DNA of 64,000 nucleotides from Crambe crambe. Taxonomy: Eukaryota > Porifera > Demospongiae > Poecilosclerida > Crambeidae. Under the pieces are notes generated by a model. That model saw only the letters and a program-made list of their open reading frames with translations, did no database searches and had not been told where the DNA came from. The DNA lies in NCBI GenBank assembly GCA_963924555.1, contig OZ004586.1:6344501-6408500 (forward strand), written 5' to 3'. The translations under genes and the position numbers were made by a program. Below are positions 50,728-61,314 of the stretch, piece after piece (within the stretch, counting starts at the first letter, position 1; each line of letters starts with the position of its first letter).

Positions 50728-51524
50728 TCTATTCGCGTTCACCTCGACCTTTTTATATCCGCGATAACTTGCTCAATTCTTGACCAATTTCAAAATTTCA
50801 AACACCAGCAGCTAGCTAATTATCCGAGATTTATGATGATACTTTTTATAAAGACTCAATCCTTACCAGTAAGAAGTTAGCTGTATGTCCCATAAGCAAA
50901 GTATGGAGCTGCCATTCACCACAAGGAATGTAGTGCGCGCGCATTGCGCGCGATAGAGCAACAACAATGGCTGCCAGGTGCTACTGAATCTCGAGTAAGT
51001 TAGCTAGCTTACACGAGTAACTGCTGGTTAAAACTAAGAAATATGAATTATAGAATAGTTCAGCTAACTAGAAAACTGAATCACAGAATCTTTTAGCTAA
51101 CTAGATCGATAGAATCAATGAGAAGTCACATTTTCAAGTTTAACTACAATATTCGAATCACTGCTAATCTTCCCGGCAGTTTAGCTTATACAGAACATTC
51201 ATTGCTAAACCCTCCAGGAGTTGCTGGGATCAGGAAAGGAAGGAGCAGGCTTGAGATGTCAGCTGAACCACCCTACCTCTCTGGGGATTGTCCAGTAGAA
51301 GAACAAGGCAGAAGTCCAGGGAGAGTCATGGCAGGCATGATAGAAAGTCACGCAAAAAACGAGAAAATAACTTGATCTAAACTGATAACACGTGGCTTGG
51401 CTCCAATTACCCGCGCATACTTCTAGCCATAACTATGTGGCTAATTGGATTAATACGCGTTCTTACGTAAGCTTACTACACCACAGCTACTTCCGGGTCG
51501 AGGTGAACGCGAATAGACTTTAAC
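50728..51524. mobile_element. TIR element of about 0.8 kb carrying a short ORF
   Basis: TIRs of about 26 bp: AAAGTCTATTCGCGTTCACC on the left, with its complement on the right ending GAATAGACTTT. The interior has a CG-rich patch (GTGCGCGCGCATTGCGCGCG) and an 86-codon frame (51,118-51,375) with no recognised domain. Probably a non-autonomous DNA element. Confidence 0.65.
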
Positions 51525-51547
51525 TGTGCTATCTTGTTATAATTATA

Positions 51548-51709
51548 ATGATGGACAGTGAAATCAGGAACAGCAGTATCACAGACGATTCCAATTTGAC
51601 GGTACCTAATATGGAGGAATTATGAGGGGTAAAATTTTCATGCATGAATTTATGATTCTGAAAATTAATTTTAAAATATTTTTCTTATCACTGAATCACT
51701 TAATTTAAG
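51548..51709. repeat. Inverted duplicate, right arm
   Basis: Reverse complement of 48,614-48,767. It ends exactly where the TIR of the outer P-like element begins (TTTAAG then CTTAGATAATT), about 2.8 kb from its partner. Confidence 0.9.
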
Positions 51710-52334
51710 CTTAGATAATTAGACTACGCACACAGGATTGGAAACAGCTCACGTGCGCCCATTATGCTAATACAAATCGTCGCGGACGATCCGTGTTGCT
51801 ATGCGCGAAGGAAAATTGGAAATTTATTCCTTGTTTCTCGAGTATACTTTTCATGAAAGGAGAATAAACTGGTGAGTTTTAGCATCAAATAAAGGGCTAC
51901 TTTACAGAGTATGTTCCAGGGATGTGAAATGTGTTTCTTAAGTATAGTTAGTTTGCTCATAAAATAGTTTTCCATGAAGATTTTTATCACCCTAGCAACG
52001 GATAAAGTTTTTTTCTTCTTTCATTGCAAAGGCATAATTCCTGTGTCCTTTTAATGAAGTTTATGTTATTGAGTGATGCTTGCCATACGGAATGGTGTGC
52101 ATAATATATGTTTTTGTCCTGAATCTTTGATGCTTTCTGGCTTTTTCTGTGTTTGGAGGTGTATATTTTTGCTTTCTTTCACACAAAAGGCACTGTTGCA
52201 TGAGCAATGAAATTTTTCTAACTGATAAAGTTAGTGCTGCAGTTTGGAATAGCATCAATCCCATAAGCTGCAGTGACCAAAATTATAGCTAATGTACATG
52301 CTAACTTATCCACATTGATTTATTAGTTACAGCT

Positions 52335-52583
52335 ATGCCAAGGAGGAAAAAAAGTAAACTGTGTGTCAAAAAACATGGAAGTAAGAACATTCTCAAGGTG
52401 CCATTATCTTCAAGTCCTGCTTCTAGTATCAGTGATCTTTCAATCACCCTGGACAGACTTCCATCTAAATGGGTCAGATTGAAAGAGCCCAACCTCACCT
52501 TGGTGAAACTCTCAAAATGCCCAAATTCCACAGCAGTTTGTTCACTCTTTAGCATCAAAATTAAGCTAGTATATCAGCAGTAG
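52335..52583 (+). pseudogene. N-terminal exon of a transposase-like protein (family B)
   Basis: Starts MPRRKKSKLCVKKHG, a basic leader, and contains RLPSKWVRLKEPNLTLVKLS, which parallels LPQQWQTHVSDDITHFVKI in the inner element's transposase exon 2, including the spacing to a CxxxxLFSI / CQVSTLLSI block. No following exons are recognised, so this looks like the stub of a related gene. Confidence 0.5.
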
Positions 52584-52779
52584 AAACTATATAATTATAA
52601 AATTATAATACCTACATAATAATAGTCATAATAATTAATTTTATGATAATCTATTGAGGGTCTTAGTTGTCTTCCTTATGCCCTTGGTTTTCTGGGTCAA
52701 TTTCTTAGCTACTTGCCATTTTGAGCTAGCAAAAGCAAAGCTCGTGTGGTGATCCAAAGGTCCACTATCATTTCAATCA

Positions 52780-53165
52780 CCTTGCTCTCCTCTTCATCCC
52801 AATCCTCAGAAATTTCAGACTATTTTTGTACATTCCTTCTTCAATACTTTTCTTAATGTTATCAATGGGCTTTATCAAATGATTCTGAACTTCTTTCTCC
52901 ATCTCCACCATGAAACTATACATGGAGTTTGAAATGTGGAGTAATCTCCTATCGACCAAGTCTATATCCAATCCTCTGATTCTTCATCATCATCATAGTA
53001 ACAAATCATCAATATAACATCAAATTTTCTTTCAAGGGTGAGAGGAACTTTTTTAATCTCTTGTGCAGAGCCCTTGGGATGTACCCTGCTGCATACCGCA
53101 ATGCATTACTCTCTTCGTAAGTAATTACACACTCATAATCATGCTGGGAGGCGGAGCTGAGGTCA
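52780..53165 (-). pseudogene. Accessory-gene relative (family B), degraded
   Basis: Minus-strand pieces read ESNALRYAAGYIPRALHKRL near 53,080-53,120, then after stops DLVDRRLLHISNSMYSFMVE near 52,905-52,970. These match in order the NAVRYMSGYV and ELIDRGGLYQINDTVF motifs of the intact accessory protein at 57,350-58,596. At least two stops lie between them. Confidence 0.6.
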
Positions 53166-53819
53166 CTTGAAATAGGGCAATTATTAGGAATTACTCGTTC
53201 AAATAGCTAACACATCTGTAATTTTCTAGTACAGGAGGGGTGATTGCTATACCAGCTTGACAAAAAAGTCTTTTCAGATTTTCTGAAACTCTGTGGTGGT
53301 TCTAATTTTATGGTACTGCCCCCACATAATTCGTTGTGTTTTCTCTAAGGGATGAGGGTCAAGTAATTTTATTAGAAGCAATTCAACATTTCATAGCTTG
53401 AAGGATTTGTGCACCACTCAAGAGCTGCAGTAGCAATTTCTCGAACAGCAATATTGTGTGGATGAGAGAACATCTTAGTCTTCACAATTTGTTGCAAAAC
53501 TTGGACAATAATTCCACTAGGATCTATAGTTAAAGCAATTAAGCTCAATGAAGTGGTCATGTAAGCTTCAGTTAATAGCTAGCTAGCTAGGTCTCTAGCA
53601 CTGTAAATTAGCAGTAGCCAGCTAGCTGATAGAGCTAGCTAGATCATAGCTAGGTCTCTTAGCACTGGCTAGCCAATAACAACACAATTTTACCTTGTAA
53701 ATCAGGTTTTCTCCAGCTATACAAGCACTAACAAGCCACACACTTAGAGAAACCATAGATATTAGACACGGAACAGGATTGGAAACTTAATACTACCATA
53801 GATAATATAGATACTCCGT

Positions 53820-56800
53820 ATGGATATGAAACGCCCGCGAACACGGAATAGTATACGGAATTCCCCGGTACAATCACTGTCTCGCTTGACTACCAATGTT
53901 GCAAGCGGTGTCACTGCAGTTTTTCTTTTGCGGTTGCTTACTAAATTGTATTGTGGTATAGTTCACGTGCGAAAATTAATGGATGATAATCAGGTAAGTA
54001 GTACCTTAAAAAAATTAGTGGAAATAACCAACCAGTCAGCAATGGGAACTGCTACAATATTGTATCAACACTAAAAACAACTTTTGGTTAGATTTACTGA
54101 AGACCAATGCACTGCATCAGGAAAAAAAGTAATACAGAGGCAACAATACATTATGTTAGACCGGGAGAATGTGAAAGTTAATGTCAAATAGCATTGTAGA
54201 GCTGAATTTGAGCATATTAATGTAGTCCATTTTGGTTAGATTTTCTTCAGGACTACGCATTGTTAACATTGAGACTACATGCCATGCAACAGTTTAAATA
54301 TTGGTACACCGGGAGAATCTATCATTTTTTCCTTCTAACTGATATGGCTAGTTCTAGAAGCCTTTAAAGTAGAGGACTCTCATACTTTCAGCCTATAGCC
54401 AGTGGCAATAATAGTTGTAATTGGACATTTCATGCATTTCAATGGCTATTTTTAAATGATGTACAATCATAGCAAAGAAAAAAGGGTTTCCCATATCATA
54501 AGAAGCGGAAGAAAGGAGCAAGATGGAAGTTGGACAAAAGAAAAAATAGAAGAAGAGAAAGCCATTGTGGACACAAAGAAAATATCCCCCCAATATATAT
54601 CTCTCAAGTGACACTCACACTGCCACAGCAATGGCAGACTCATGTGAGTGATGATATCACTCATTTTGTCAAGATTGACAGTGGGAAAAAAGAAGAAATG
54701 TGCCAAGTATCAACCTTACTTTCCATCCATCTAGATGGTACTTGGAGTGTATTTTTTGTCGGACATAAAATTCCTAAAACAAATATGAGTTTAGGAAAAT
54801 TTCCCAATAATATTACTTCAATTGATGTGATTAACCAACTCATTTTTGTTTTGAATCATGCTTCATTATGTCCTGGAAATTCAGAAGAAAAATATATTGA
54901 TGTGTGCAAGAGAAGAAAGGATGAAAAAATTAGTGGAGAGAGAGGGTTTGGTGAGACCGTGGGCTACATAGATGTCAGAAATTCACATGGTAAGAACATA
55001 ACTATAGAAAAGTTTAACTTTTTGAGTGATTGGTGTGCATGTTAGAAACTGTGCGAAGTGTCAACTGTGAACTGATGTGTGAGGAGTTCACAATGTGTAA
55101 GTCATGTGTACATATCTCAGAGGCACACTCAGAAAAGCTGCACTCCGCCAACAGAAGCCAAATGATGGATGTATATTAGCTCATAGCCATACCACTTACC
55201 ATAACCTCACATCTGAGGAAAAGGATGCAAGGCTGAGAAATATTCATCACTCTCTAGCTGTGATGAAACAAAGGAATAAAACGTTAAATTCTAAAGTGGC
55301 ACACATGATTGATGATCAAAGCATCCATCTTGAAGAATCTGATATCAGTGATACTCTTTCACTGATTTCAGAAGTGAGTCCTATTGTTGAATCTAGATTT
55401 CCATCATATAAACCTCAAAAGATTTTCTGGGATCAGCAAATTTCATATAATGCTCTGAAGGACAAACGACTGATGAGGTAGCATCCACTCATCATTCGAT
55501 TTGCTCTCAACTTAAAATACCTATCAACTTCTGCATATAAGGCGATTCGCCAGAGTGGCATTATACACTTACCAAGTGAGCGAACCTTATCCGATTACAC
55601 ACACTGGTCAACTCCCAATAGTGGTGTTAATCTTGAGTTTATTGAGGAGTTCGCTAGAATGATGGGTGATATACCTAGTGCTCAACACTGCTGCACCTTG
55701 AGCATGGATGAGATGAAAATAAAACGCGGGTTAGTATTTGATAAGCATAATGGTAAATTGGTGGGATTTGTGGATCTTGGTGGTGTCAATCGAGATATTG
55801 AATTGCTGTTGAGTGGGGAAGATTCAAGTACAAAATTTGCTGACCAGACACTAGTATTCATGGCACGAGCTGTTTTTAAACCATCTTTAACTATGCCAAT
55901 AGCCCACTATTTCAGCTTGAATCTCAAAGGTATGATCTGCATGCATGGCTTAAGTAAAGATCACCATGTATACACACAGTGATAATGATGTACATATATT
56001 ATATGTGACACAGGTGAGAAACTATTTCCAATGGTGTGGGAGGTTATTCAATCTTTGGAAATGTACAACATTCCTGTGGTCTCACTTACAAGTGATGGTG
56101 CTAAGCCCAACAGGCGATTTTACAGAATGTGTCAGACAGAAAAGCATGGGAAAAAGCTACCATACAAAACATTCAATCGATTCTGTCAAGGTCGTGAGCT
56201 ATTTTTTATCTGTGATCCTCCTCACCTCTTAAAAACAGCTAGAAATTGCTTTAGCAATTCTTTTGCTCATTCTTGTAGTCGGACGATGCAGGTAAATAAT
56301 CATGCCTTAGATGAATTAGCTATAATGAGAATGATAATGCTGTATGACAGAAAAATGGCCAGCAAATTTCATGGAAGTGGATAGAGCACCTTTACCTCAC
56401 AGAATCAACAACAGACACTCCTGGGGTTAAGATTTGCCCTAAGCTCTCTAGGGATCATGTGTGGCTGAATGCTTTTTCAAGAATGAAAGTATACTTGGCA
56501 GCTCAAGTTAGCTACCACTTATACTGGTAAAGCCTTACATTATAATAGTGCATTATTTTTTATAATAGGTAATGAGTGAAACAGTAGCATGTGGTTTAGA
56601 GATGTTGAACAGGGATAATACTCGGGAAACTAGATTATTCATCAGAATGATCGACAAATTTTTTGATTGCCTAAACGTAAAGGGCCCCTTAGTGGGACTG
56701 CTGAAACAAAAAGAAAACCTGAAGCCTTACACAAGTTGCAGAGATGAAAGGTTTGAAGTAAGTACCAAACAATGCAAACCTGGACCAATTAGCTAAGATA

Positions 56801-57297
56801 TTCCTTTGTGATACAGTGGCTGAAGAAAGACTTCCTAAATTATCTCAGAGAATGGGAGGATGAGGTAAAGCTACTCCCTATGAGCAGAAGGCTTCAATTA
56901 AAGTGCTGCTTAAGCAGAGAAACTTTGGAGGGGATCAGAATTACTGGTAAGAACTACAATGACTAAGCTTCTCTACTATAAAGTGGCTTTTATACTTACA
57001 GTACATTCATTCACTGAATTGGGACCGAAACTTGTGAAATTGGAAGGAGTTAAATATTTACTCAGTGAGGTATTTTCACAAGATCCTCTTGAGAGGTATT
57101 TCAGCAGACAGCGCCACCGGGGAGGAAGCTGTGATAACCCCACAGTTCATCAAGTGCCTTACAATGCAGCCACATTAGTTCAACAAAGATCAATATATAG
57201 GGATCTGAAAACAATGAATGTTGAGCCTGAAGAAGTCAACATAGAGGTTGCTTCACAGCCACTGATGAAAAAAAGGCCACGGCGTAGAAGTAGCTAA
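53820..57297 (+). pseudogene. P-element/THAP9-like transposase gene, two lesions
   Basis: Eight exons in consistent phase: 53,820-53,993; 54,473-54,989; 55,046-55,929; 56,014-56,291; 56,351-56,506; 56,569-56,757; 56,817-56,946; 57,002-57,297. Family signatures: SMDEMKIKRGLVFDKHNGK and GFVDLGG, with acidic residues as in the first catalytic segment of P-type RNase H folds; MPIAHYF; NIPVVSLTSDGAKPNRRFY; ICDPPHLLKTARN; KNGQQISWKWIEHL; SQDPLERYFSRQRHRGG near the C-terminus. No C2CH THAP finger is seen; instead the N-terminus is strongly basic. Exon 3 needs a one-base shift near 55,115 (its length is also off by one) and has an in-frame TAG at 55,480. The element is therefore probably not autonomous now. 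The start codon lies inside the left TIR and is uncertain. Confidence 0.8.
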
Positions 57298-57349
57298 TGA
57301 AAGTAATGAAAAATCACTGTATAAATTTACATCATGATAATAAATGAAA

Positions 57350-58596
57350 TCATGCTTCCATTTCCTGTTGTAATGACTTTCTGGTCCCCTTCTTGCACCT
57401 CCTCTCAAAGTTCATTGTCCACCCTTTGGCGAATGCATTGGCACGTACATTTATCCATAAGTCCATGATGTTTGAAAGTAATTCCAAACTATATTTTTCA
57501 TATATCGGTGGGAAATTATCTGCTATTTCTTCCCATGTATCCATTATTTTCTTTGTATTAAATGCTTCCTCACGAATAACTGATATTATGTTTACACCTG
57601 TTTCCATATGAGATATACTTAAGTGCCTTCGAGTTACAATTTCTATTCCTTCCATTAGTTTGAATACAGTATCATTAATTTGATACAATCCACCACGATC
57701 AATTAACTCCAGCCATAGAGTGCTATACTCTGCCACAGAATTAGGGTTCCCAGGCTGTTCACATGCTTTCATTTTTTCAAGTGTGTCTACAAAGAGTTTG
57801 TGCTTGGCCACAATTTTTGGATTTTTGGGCGAACGTCGATATTTTTTAAGTAGTTTTACTGCCACATAACCTGACATGTATCGGACAGCATTACTTTCAT
57901 ATATCGTAAGTGACATATTTCTTTCAGGACCTTGGTGATGTTTCAGTAATTCTGCAGAATTCTTAATGAGTTTCTTCATTCCTCTATCTAACAATAGTTG
58001 TAAAGATAGTTCATACTCCTTCAGGTCTACAGCAAGTACATTGGATGTGATAAAAACTTTCCATGTCTGTCTAATGTCTTCCCTGGCACGCATTTTATGA
58101 AATGCAGTCCACATAGCAGATTGTGCAAGGGAAGGAAGTTTGTGTTTCCTTCCAGTACAGAGGCATTTGCTGAGCTCTGTTAAAATATGAACTGCAAGAT
58201 GATGATAGTCACAGTCCTTGATTTGGTCTAATAGCTCTCCAACCTTTTGACCTCTTGGAGACCGTTTGATAATTTGCTCTGTGGACAAATCAGAAATCAG
58301 AGTTGCAAAAAACCCTGAAAAGCCCAACCCCCCCAGAGATCCTTCAGGCAATGACTCTACAGCTGGAGTAACTTGTGATGCCACTGAATGTCCCTATATA
58401 ATTATAATGAATCAACAATGATTAAGGTTCACTACTAGAAAGCTACGTGCTTTTAAAAAACTACACTAACATCTTTCTTAGTAACCAAAATCATTGTTTT
58501 GCATCCATCATCTTCTACTTCCTCTTCATACAGGCTCTCATCACTAGAATCAGTATTATCACTCAATTCTGAGTTCATTTTGTTTCTATTCTGCAT
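57350..58596 (-). CDS. Accessory protein of the inner P-like transposon (GYV/DRGGL family)
   Basis: Two minus-strand exons, 58,596-58,471 and 58,393-57,350, joined at phase 0 by a GT-AG intron, give about 389 residues without a lesion. The N-terminus is acidic (DNTDSSDESLYEEEVEDDG). The body has SNAVRYMSGYVAVKLLKKYR and LWLELIDRGGLYQINDTVF, then a C-terminal block NAFAKGWTMNFERRCKKG. Degraded relatives lie in family A (58,928-59,729) and family B (52,780-53,165). Its stop is 53 bp from that of the transposase, tail to tail. The GYV...RGGL pattern recalls the C-terminal part of some P/THAP-type transposases, so it may act with the transposase. That is inference; no catalytic motif is evident. 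Confidence 0.75.
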
Positions 58597-58927
58597 TTTG
58601 TTGAATAACTATAATCATTCACTGCATGCATATCATGCAGTACTTACCAGTCTTATGCAGCATAAAGAGCTCTTAGCACATGAGCAGGTATTATTATTAT
58701 TGTTGCTGTTATTACCATGGAAGCCCCGTAATTTCAATTAGGCGCGCATACTAGTCCGCATCATGCGCGAGACAATGATTGAATTTGCCGTAGAAGGATA
58801 TCCGGAAGCGTTTCACATCCATACGGAGTATCTATAATTATCTATGATACTACCATGCGCGTGCTATCCGTGTTTGCCGGGAAATATTGGCGCGAGATAT
58901 GAATGCATAGTTACTGCGTAGTTACGA

Positions 58928-59729
58928 ATGGCTTCTTCAAGGTCCTTGAGTTCTGCCAAAGATATCAGAGCGGATATTCAAGAAAAAGGTATTGGTAGCT
59001 TAGTATTAGCTAGGCTGGAGTGTTTCCATGTTGTGCTTTTGTATAGACTACTACAAATTAATGAGAGATTCTGTATCTCAAGTTTTGAGAGATGACGAGT
59101 TTAGTCTTCCTCTTCAGGCAGCTATGGATGCCCGTTCTTGCACAGAGAGTTTTATGGAATGGATGTCAAAACATGACAATTTGTTATCAGCAACTGAATT
59201 TGCAAAGCAATTAGCTAGTAGCCTTTGTGGATGCTTTTCTACATCTAAAAGTGCACGAATTTCAAGAGAGAAGATGTGGGAGAGCTACTATAAACTATGT
59301 TCTTCTGATGAATTCAAGGATAAATGGGTCAAAATAATAGGCAGTAAAGCGACTCCTATATTCTACCAATTTATCACAGACAAAAATAATGATGGAAGCT
59401 CTAATCAAGTGTCATTATACAGTGGAGCAGTCAGCAGCAGTCACTCCTGTAACACCATTGGACTATAAAGAAATGAATGCCCTGCGGTACATGGGAGGCT
59501 ATGTTATTCGATCCCTCAAAGAAAAGATATTAAGGTCATCACATCCACACAAAAAAGAGATGATGCTTTGTTTAAAAGAAATGGAAGAAGATTTTGGTGA
59601 GTTTTTATGAGGTCATTTTTAAAACAATGATTAATCTTAATTGTATCTTAATTATGAAGGAAGTGCTCACCCTTCAGATGAGTGGACCGATTTGGTAGAC
59701 AGAGGAGGGCTTATATATGTCAGTGACAC
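58928..59729 (+). pseudogene. Accessory-gene relative (family A), frameshifted and truncated
   Basis: Exons 58,928-58,988 (MASSRSLSSAKDIRADIQEK), 59,047-59,596 and 59,660-59,729. Contains EFAKQLASSLCGCFSTSKSA, EMNALRYMGGYVIRSLKEKI and EWTDLVDRGGLIYVSDT, matching the intact minus-strand protein of the inner element. Exon 2 is one base too long, with a shift near 59,385 (AAAAATAATG). The gene is cut off at 59,730 by a left-type TIR. Confidence 0.7.
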
Positions 59730-60120
59730 CATAGATAGTAGACACGGAACAGGATTGGAAACTTAATACTACCATGCGCGTGCTATCCGTGTTTGCTGGG
59801 AAATTTTGGCGCGAGATATGAATGCATAGTTACCACATAATAGTTAAGAATGAGTTCTGAAAAAGATATCAGAGCAGATATTAGTCTAGTAGCTTAATAT
59901 TAGCTGGACTAGAGTGTTTCCATGTTGTGCTTTTATAAAAATAATAAAATTTAATATGAGACTAGATCTAGCTAGATAGTACAAATCTATGAGAGATTCA
60001 GTATCTCAAGTTTTGAAAGATGAAGAGTTTAGTCTTCTTCTCCAGCCATCTATAGATGCCCGTTCTTGTGCAGAGAGCTTTGTGGAGTGGATAATAAAAC
60101 ATGATAATGCAAATAAATAA
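59730..60120 (+). repeat. Second copy of the family A 5' end
   Basis: Begins with a left TIR (CATAGATAGTAGACACGGAA) and repeats the 5' part of the element: first 53,754-53,796, then 58,847 to about 59,190, with indels. It includes a diverged accessory exon 2 start (DSVSQVL to SVSQVLKDEEF). Flanks do not show a target duplication with either right TIR, so it may be a tandem duplication rather than a separate insertion. Confidence 0.7.
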
Positions 60121-60683
60121 TAGAAATATAATAATAATAACTATTTAACCCATGTAGTTTAACACTGCATTAAAAGAAAACCAACAGCTATGAATCAATA
60201 TAGCATATATCATCCGATAGACAAACTATTATACTACTAAAAGATACCAAATACTTGACTTCTAAATTTATGTGAGTCCTGTTCTAGTCCCACAAATTGG
60301 TAGGCCTATAAAATCTTTAGCAACATATCCTACACCAAAAACAATTACTACACTCTTTATTTCAGTCTATTCCAGTAAGAAACTTTACCTTCCAAACTTC
60401 TATAGGATAAAATTGCTAGAAAAGTACTTGCACTCGTAGCTCTAGTCCCACAAAGTCTGTACCGCTCTTCCTCAGAAAATGTATTGCGACAATAGGGCTA
60501 AATTTTCTATGGTTACAACGCGGATAGCACGCGCGAAATGTATTAGCTTAATGGGCGTGACGTCACATGACATAGGCAGTTTCCAATCCTGTTCCGTGTC
60601 TAATATCTATGGAGAAACAAACCACACACTGTAAACAGCTGCAATAATTTGGCGCAACGCGCATGGTCCGCGCGCGAATAATT
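60121..60683. other. Right part of family A element and short family B tail
   Basis: AT-rich, no frame. Family A right TIR at about 60,579-60,611, then GAGAAAC and about 65 bp with a CG-rich patch before the family B right TIR. Confidence 0.5.
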
Positions 60684-61223
60684 GTTTCCAATCCTGTGTA
60701 CGTAGTCTAATTATCTAAGCTTTAACCCTTTATGGTTGTTGCTGGAACTTCCAAATAATTCCAATATATATATATATAGTTATATATGCACAAGACTATG
60801 ACCATTAAACAAGTTATAACAGAATTCATCCTACATAAGAAAGTCATTTAATCCAGTAGTTCATACCTCAATGCATGCAATTTATACTTTCTAAAACTTT
60901 AATGCTATCTCCTAACTAGAGAAAATGTGACACAAAACATTTCAGCCATGAAGTAAGGTCACTAAACAGTCCTCCAACTCTCGTATGGTTACTGCTTTCT
61001 CACCTGCAATAAGAAAAGATGATCGTGGTAAGTTCCGTGCATGTTTCACGGACAGTCCTGGCCTAGCAAACTGTAGCACGCTTTGCAAAAACCACAAAAC
61101 CACAAGACAGAGCGTCTACAATATAGTCTACAATATCGCCTAAAACCATGGCAAAGGAGCGAAAATGCTATGGCAAGGATTATCCGTTTACAATTATATT
61201 AGGCCTATGGGCGCACATGACGA

Positions 61224-61256
61224 GTTTCCAATCCTGTTCCGTGTAATATATCTATG
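61224..61256. repeat. Orphan right TIR of family A
   Basis: GTTTCCAATCCTGTTCCGTG then TAATATATCTATG, a right-type end without a partner sharing its flank GTAGAAC. Confidence 0.7.
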
Positions 61257-61277
61257 GTAGAACCGTCTTAATTGGGC

Positions 61278-61314
61278 CATAGATATACTAGACTACGTAC
61301 ACAGGATTGGAAAC
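61278..61314. repeat. Orphan left TIR of family B type
   Basis: CATAGATATACTAGACTACG then TACACAGGATTGGAAAC. No matching right end inside the window, so it may be a solo end or an element extending beyond recognition. Confidence 0.7.

Larger units (their letters stand above)
53797..58846. mobile_element. Inner P-superfamily transposon (family C)
   Basis: Termini CATAGATAATATAGATACTC on the left and the complement of CATAGATAATTATAGATACT on the right, about 39 bp of TIR with one gap and one mismatch. The flanking ATACTAC at 53,790-53,796 and 58,847-58,853 is a 7-bp target duplication. The family A sequence continues across the insertion (compare TTAATACTACCATGCGCG at about 59,763-59,780). Carries a plus-strand transposase gene and a convergent minus-strand accessory gene. 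Confidence 0.9.
53754..60611. mobile_element. Middle P-superfamily transposon (family A)
   Basis: Left TIR from 53,754 (CATAGATATTAGACACGGAA ... GGATTGGAAAC), right TIR ending at 60,611 (complement). Flanks GAGAAAC at 53,747-53,753 and at 60,612-60,618 form a 7-bp target duplication. The inner element is inserted about 43 bp inside its left end. Host content: a broken accessory gene (58,928-59,729) and a second partial copy of its own 5' end (from 59,730). Confidence 0.85.
51709..60720. mobile_element. Outer P-superfamily transposon (family B)
   Basis: TIRs of 37 bp, 51,709-51,745 (GCTTAGATAATTAGACTACG ... GGATTGGAAAC) and 60,684-60,720 (exact complement except one base). Contains a plus-strand N-terminal exon (52,335-52,583), a decayed accessory gene on the minus strand (52,780-53,165) and the two nested elements. 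No clean target duplication was found, so the left-right pairing rests on TIR identity and could be fortuitous. A lone left-type TIR of this family is at 61,278-61,314. Confidence 0.65.

Noticed and set aside
51799-52264. Small minus frames just inside the outer P-like element
   Set aside because: No motif shared with transposase or accessory proteins, and no splice linkage.
60541-60611. Pairing of the TIR at 59,730 with that at 60,611 as an independent 0.9-kb element
   Set aside because: Flanks GTGACAC and GAGAAAC differ, whereas 53,754 and 60,611 share GAGAAAC exactly, so the longer pairing is preferred.
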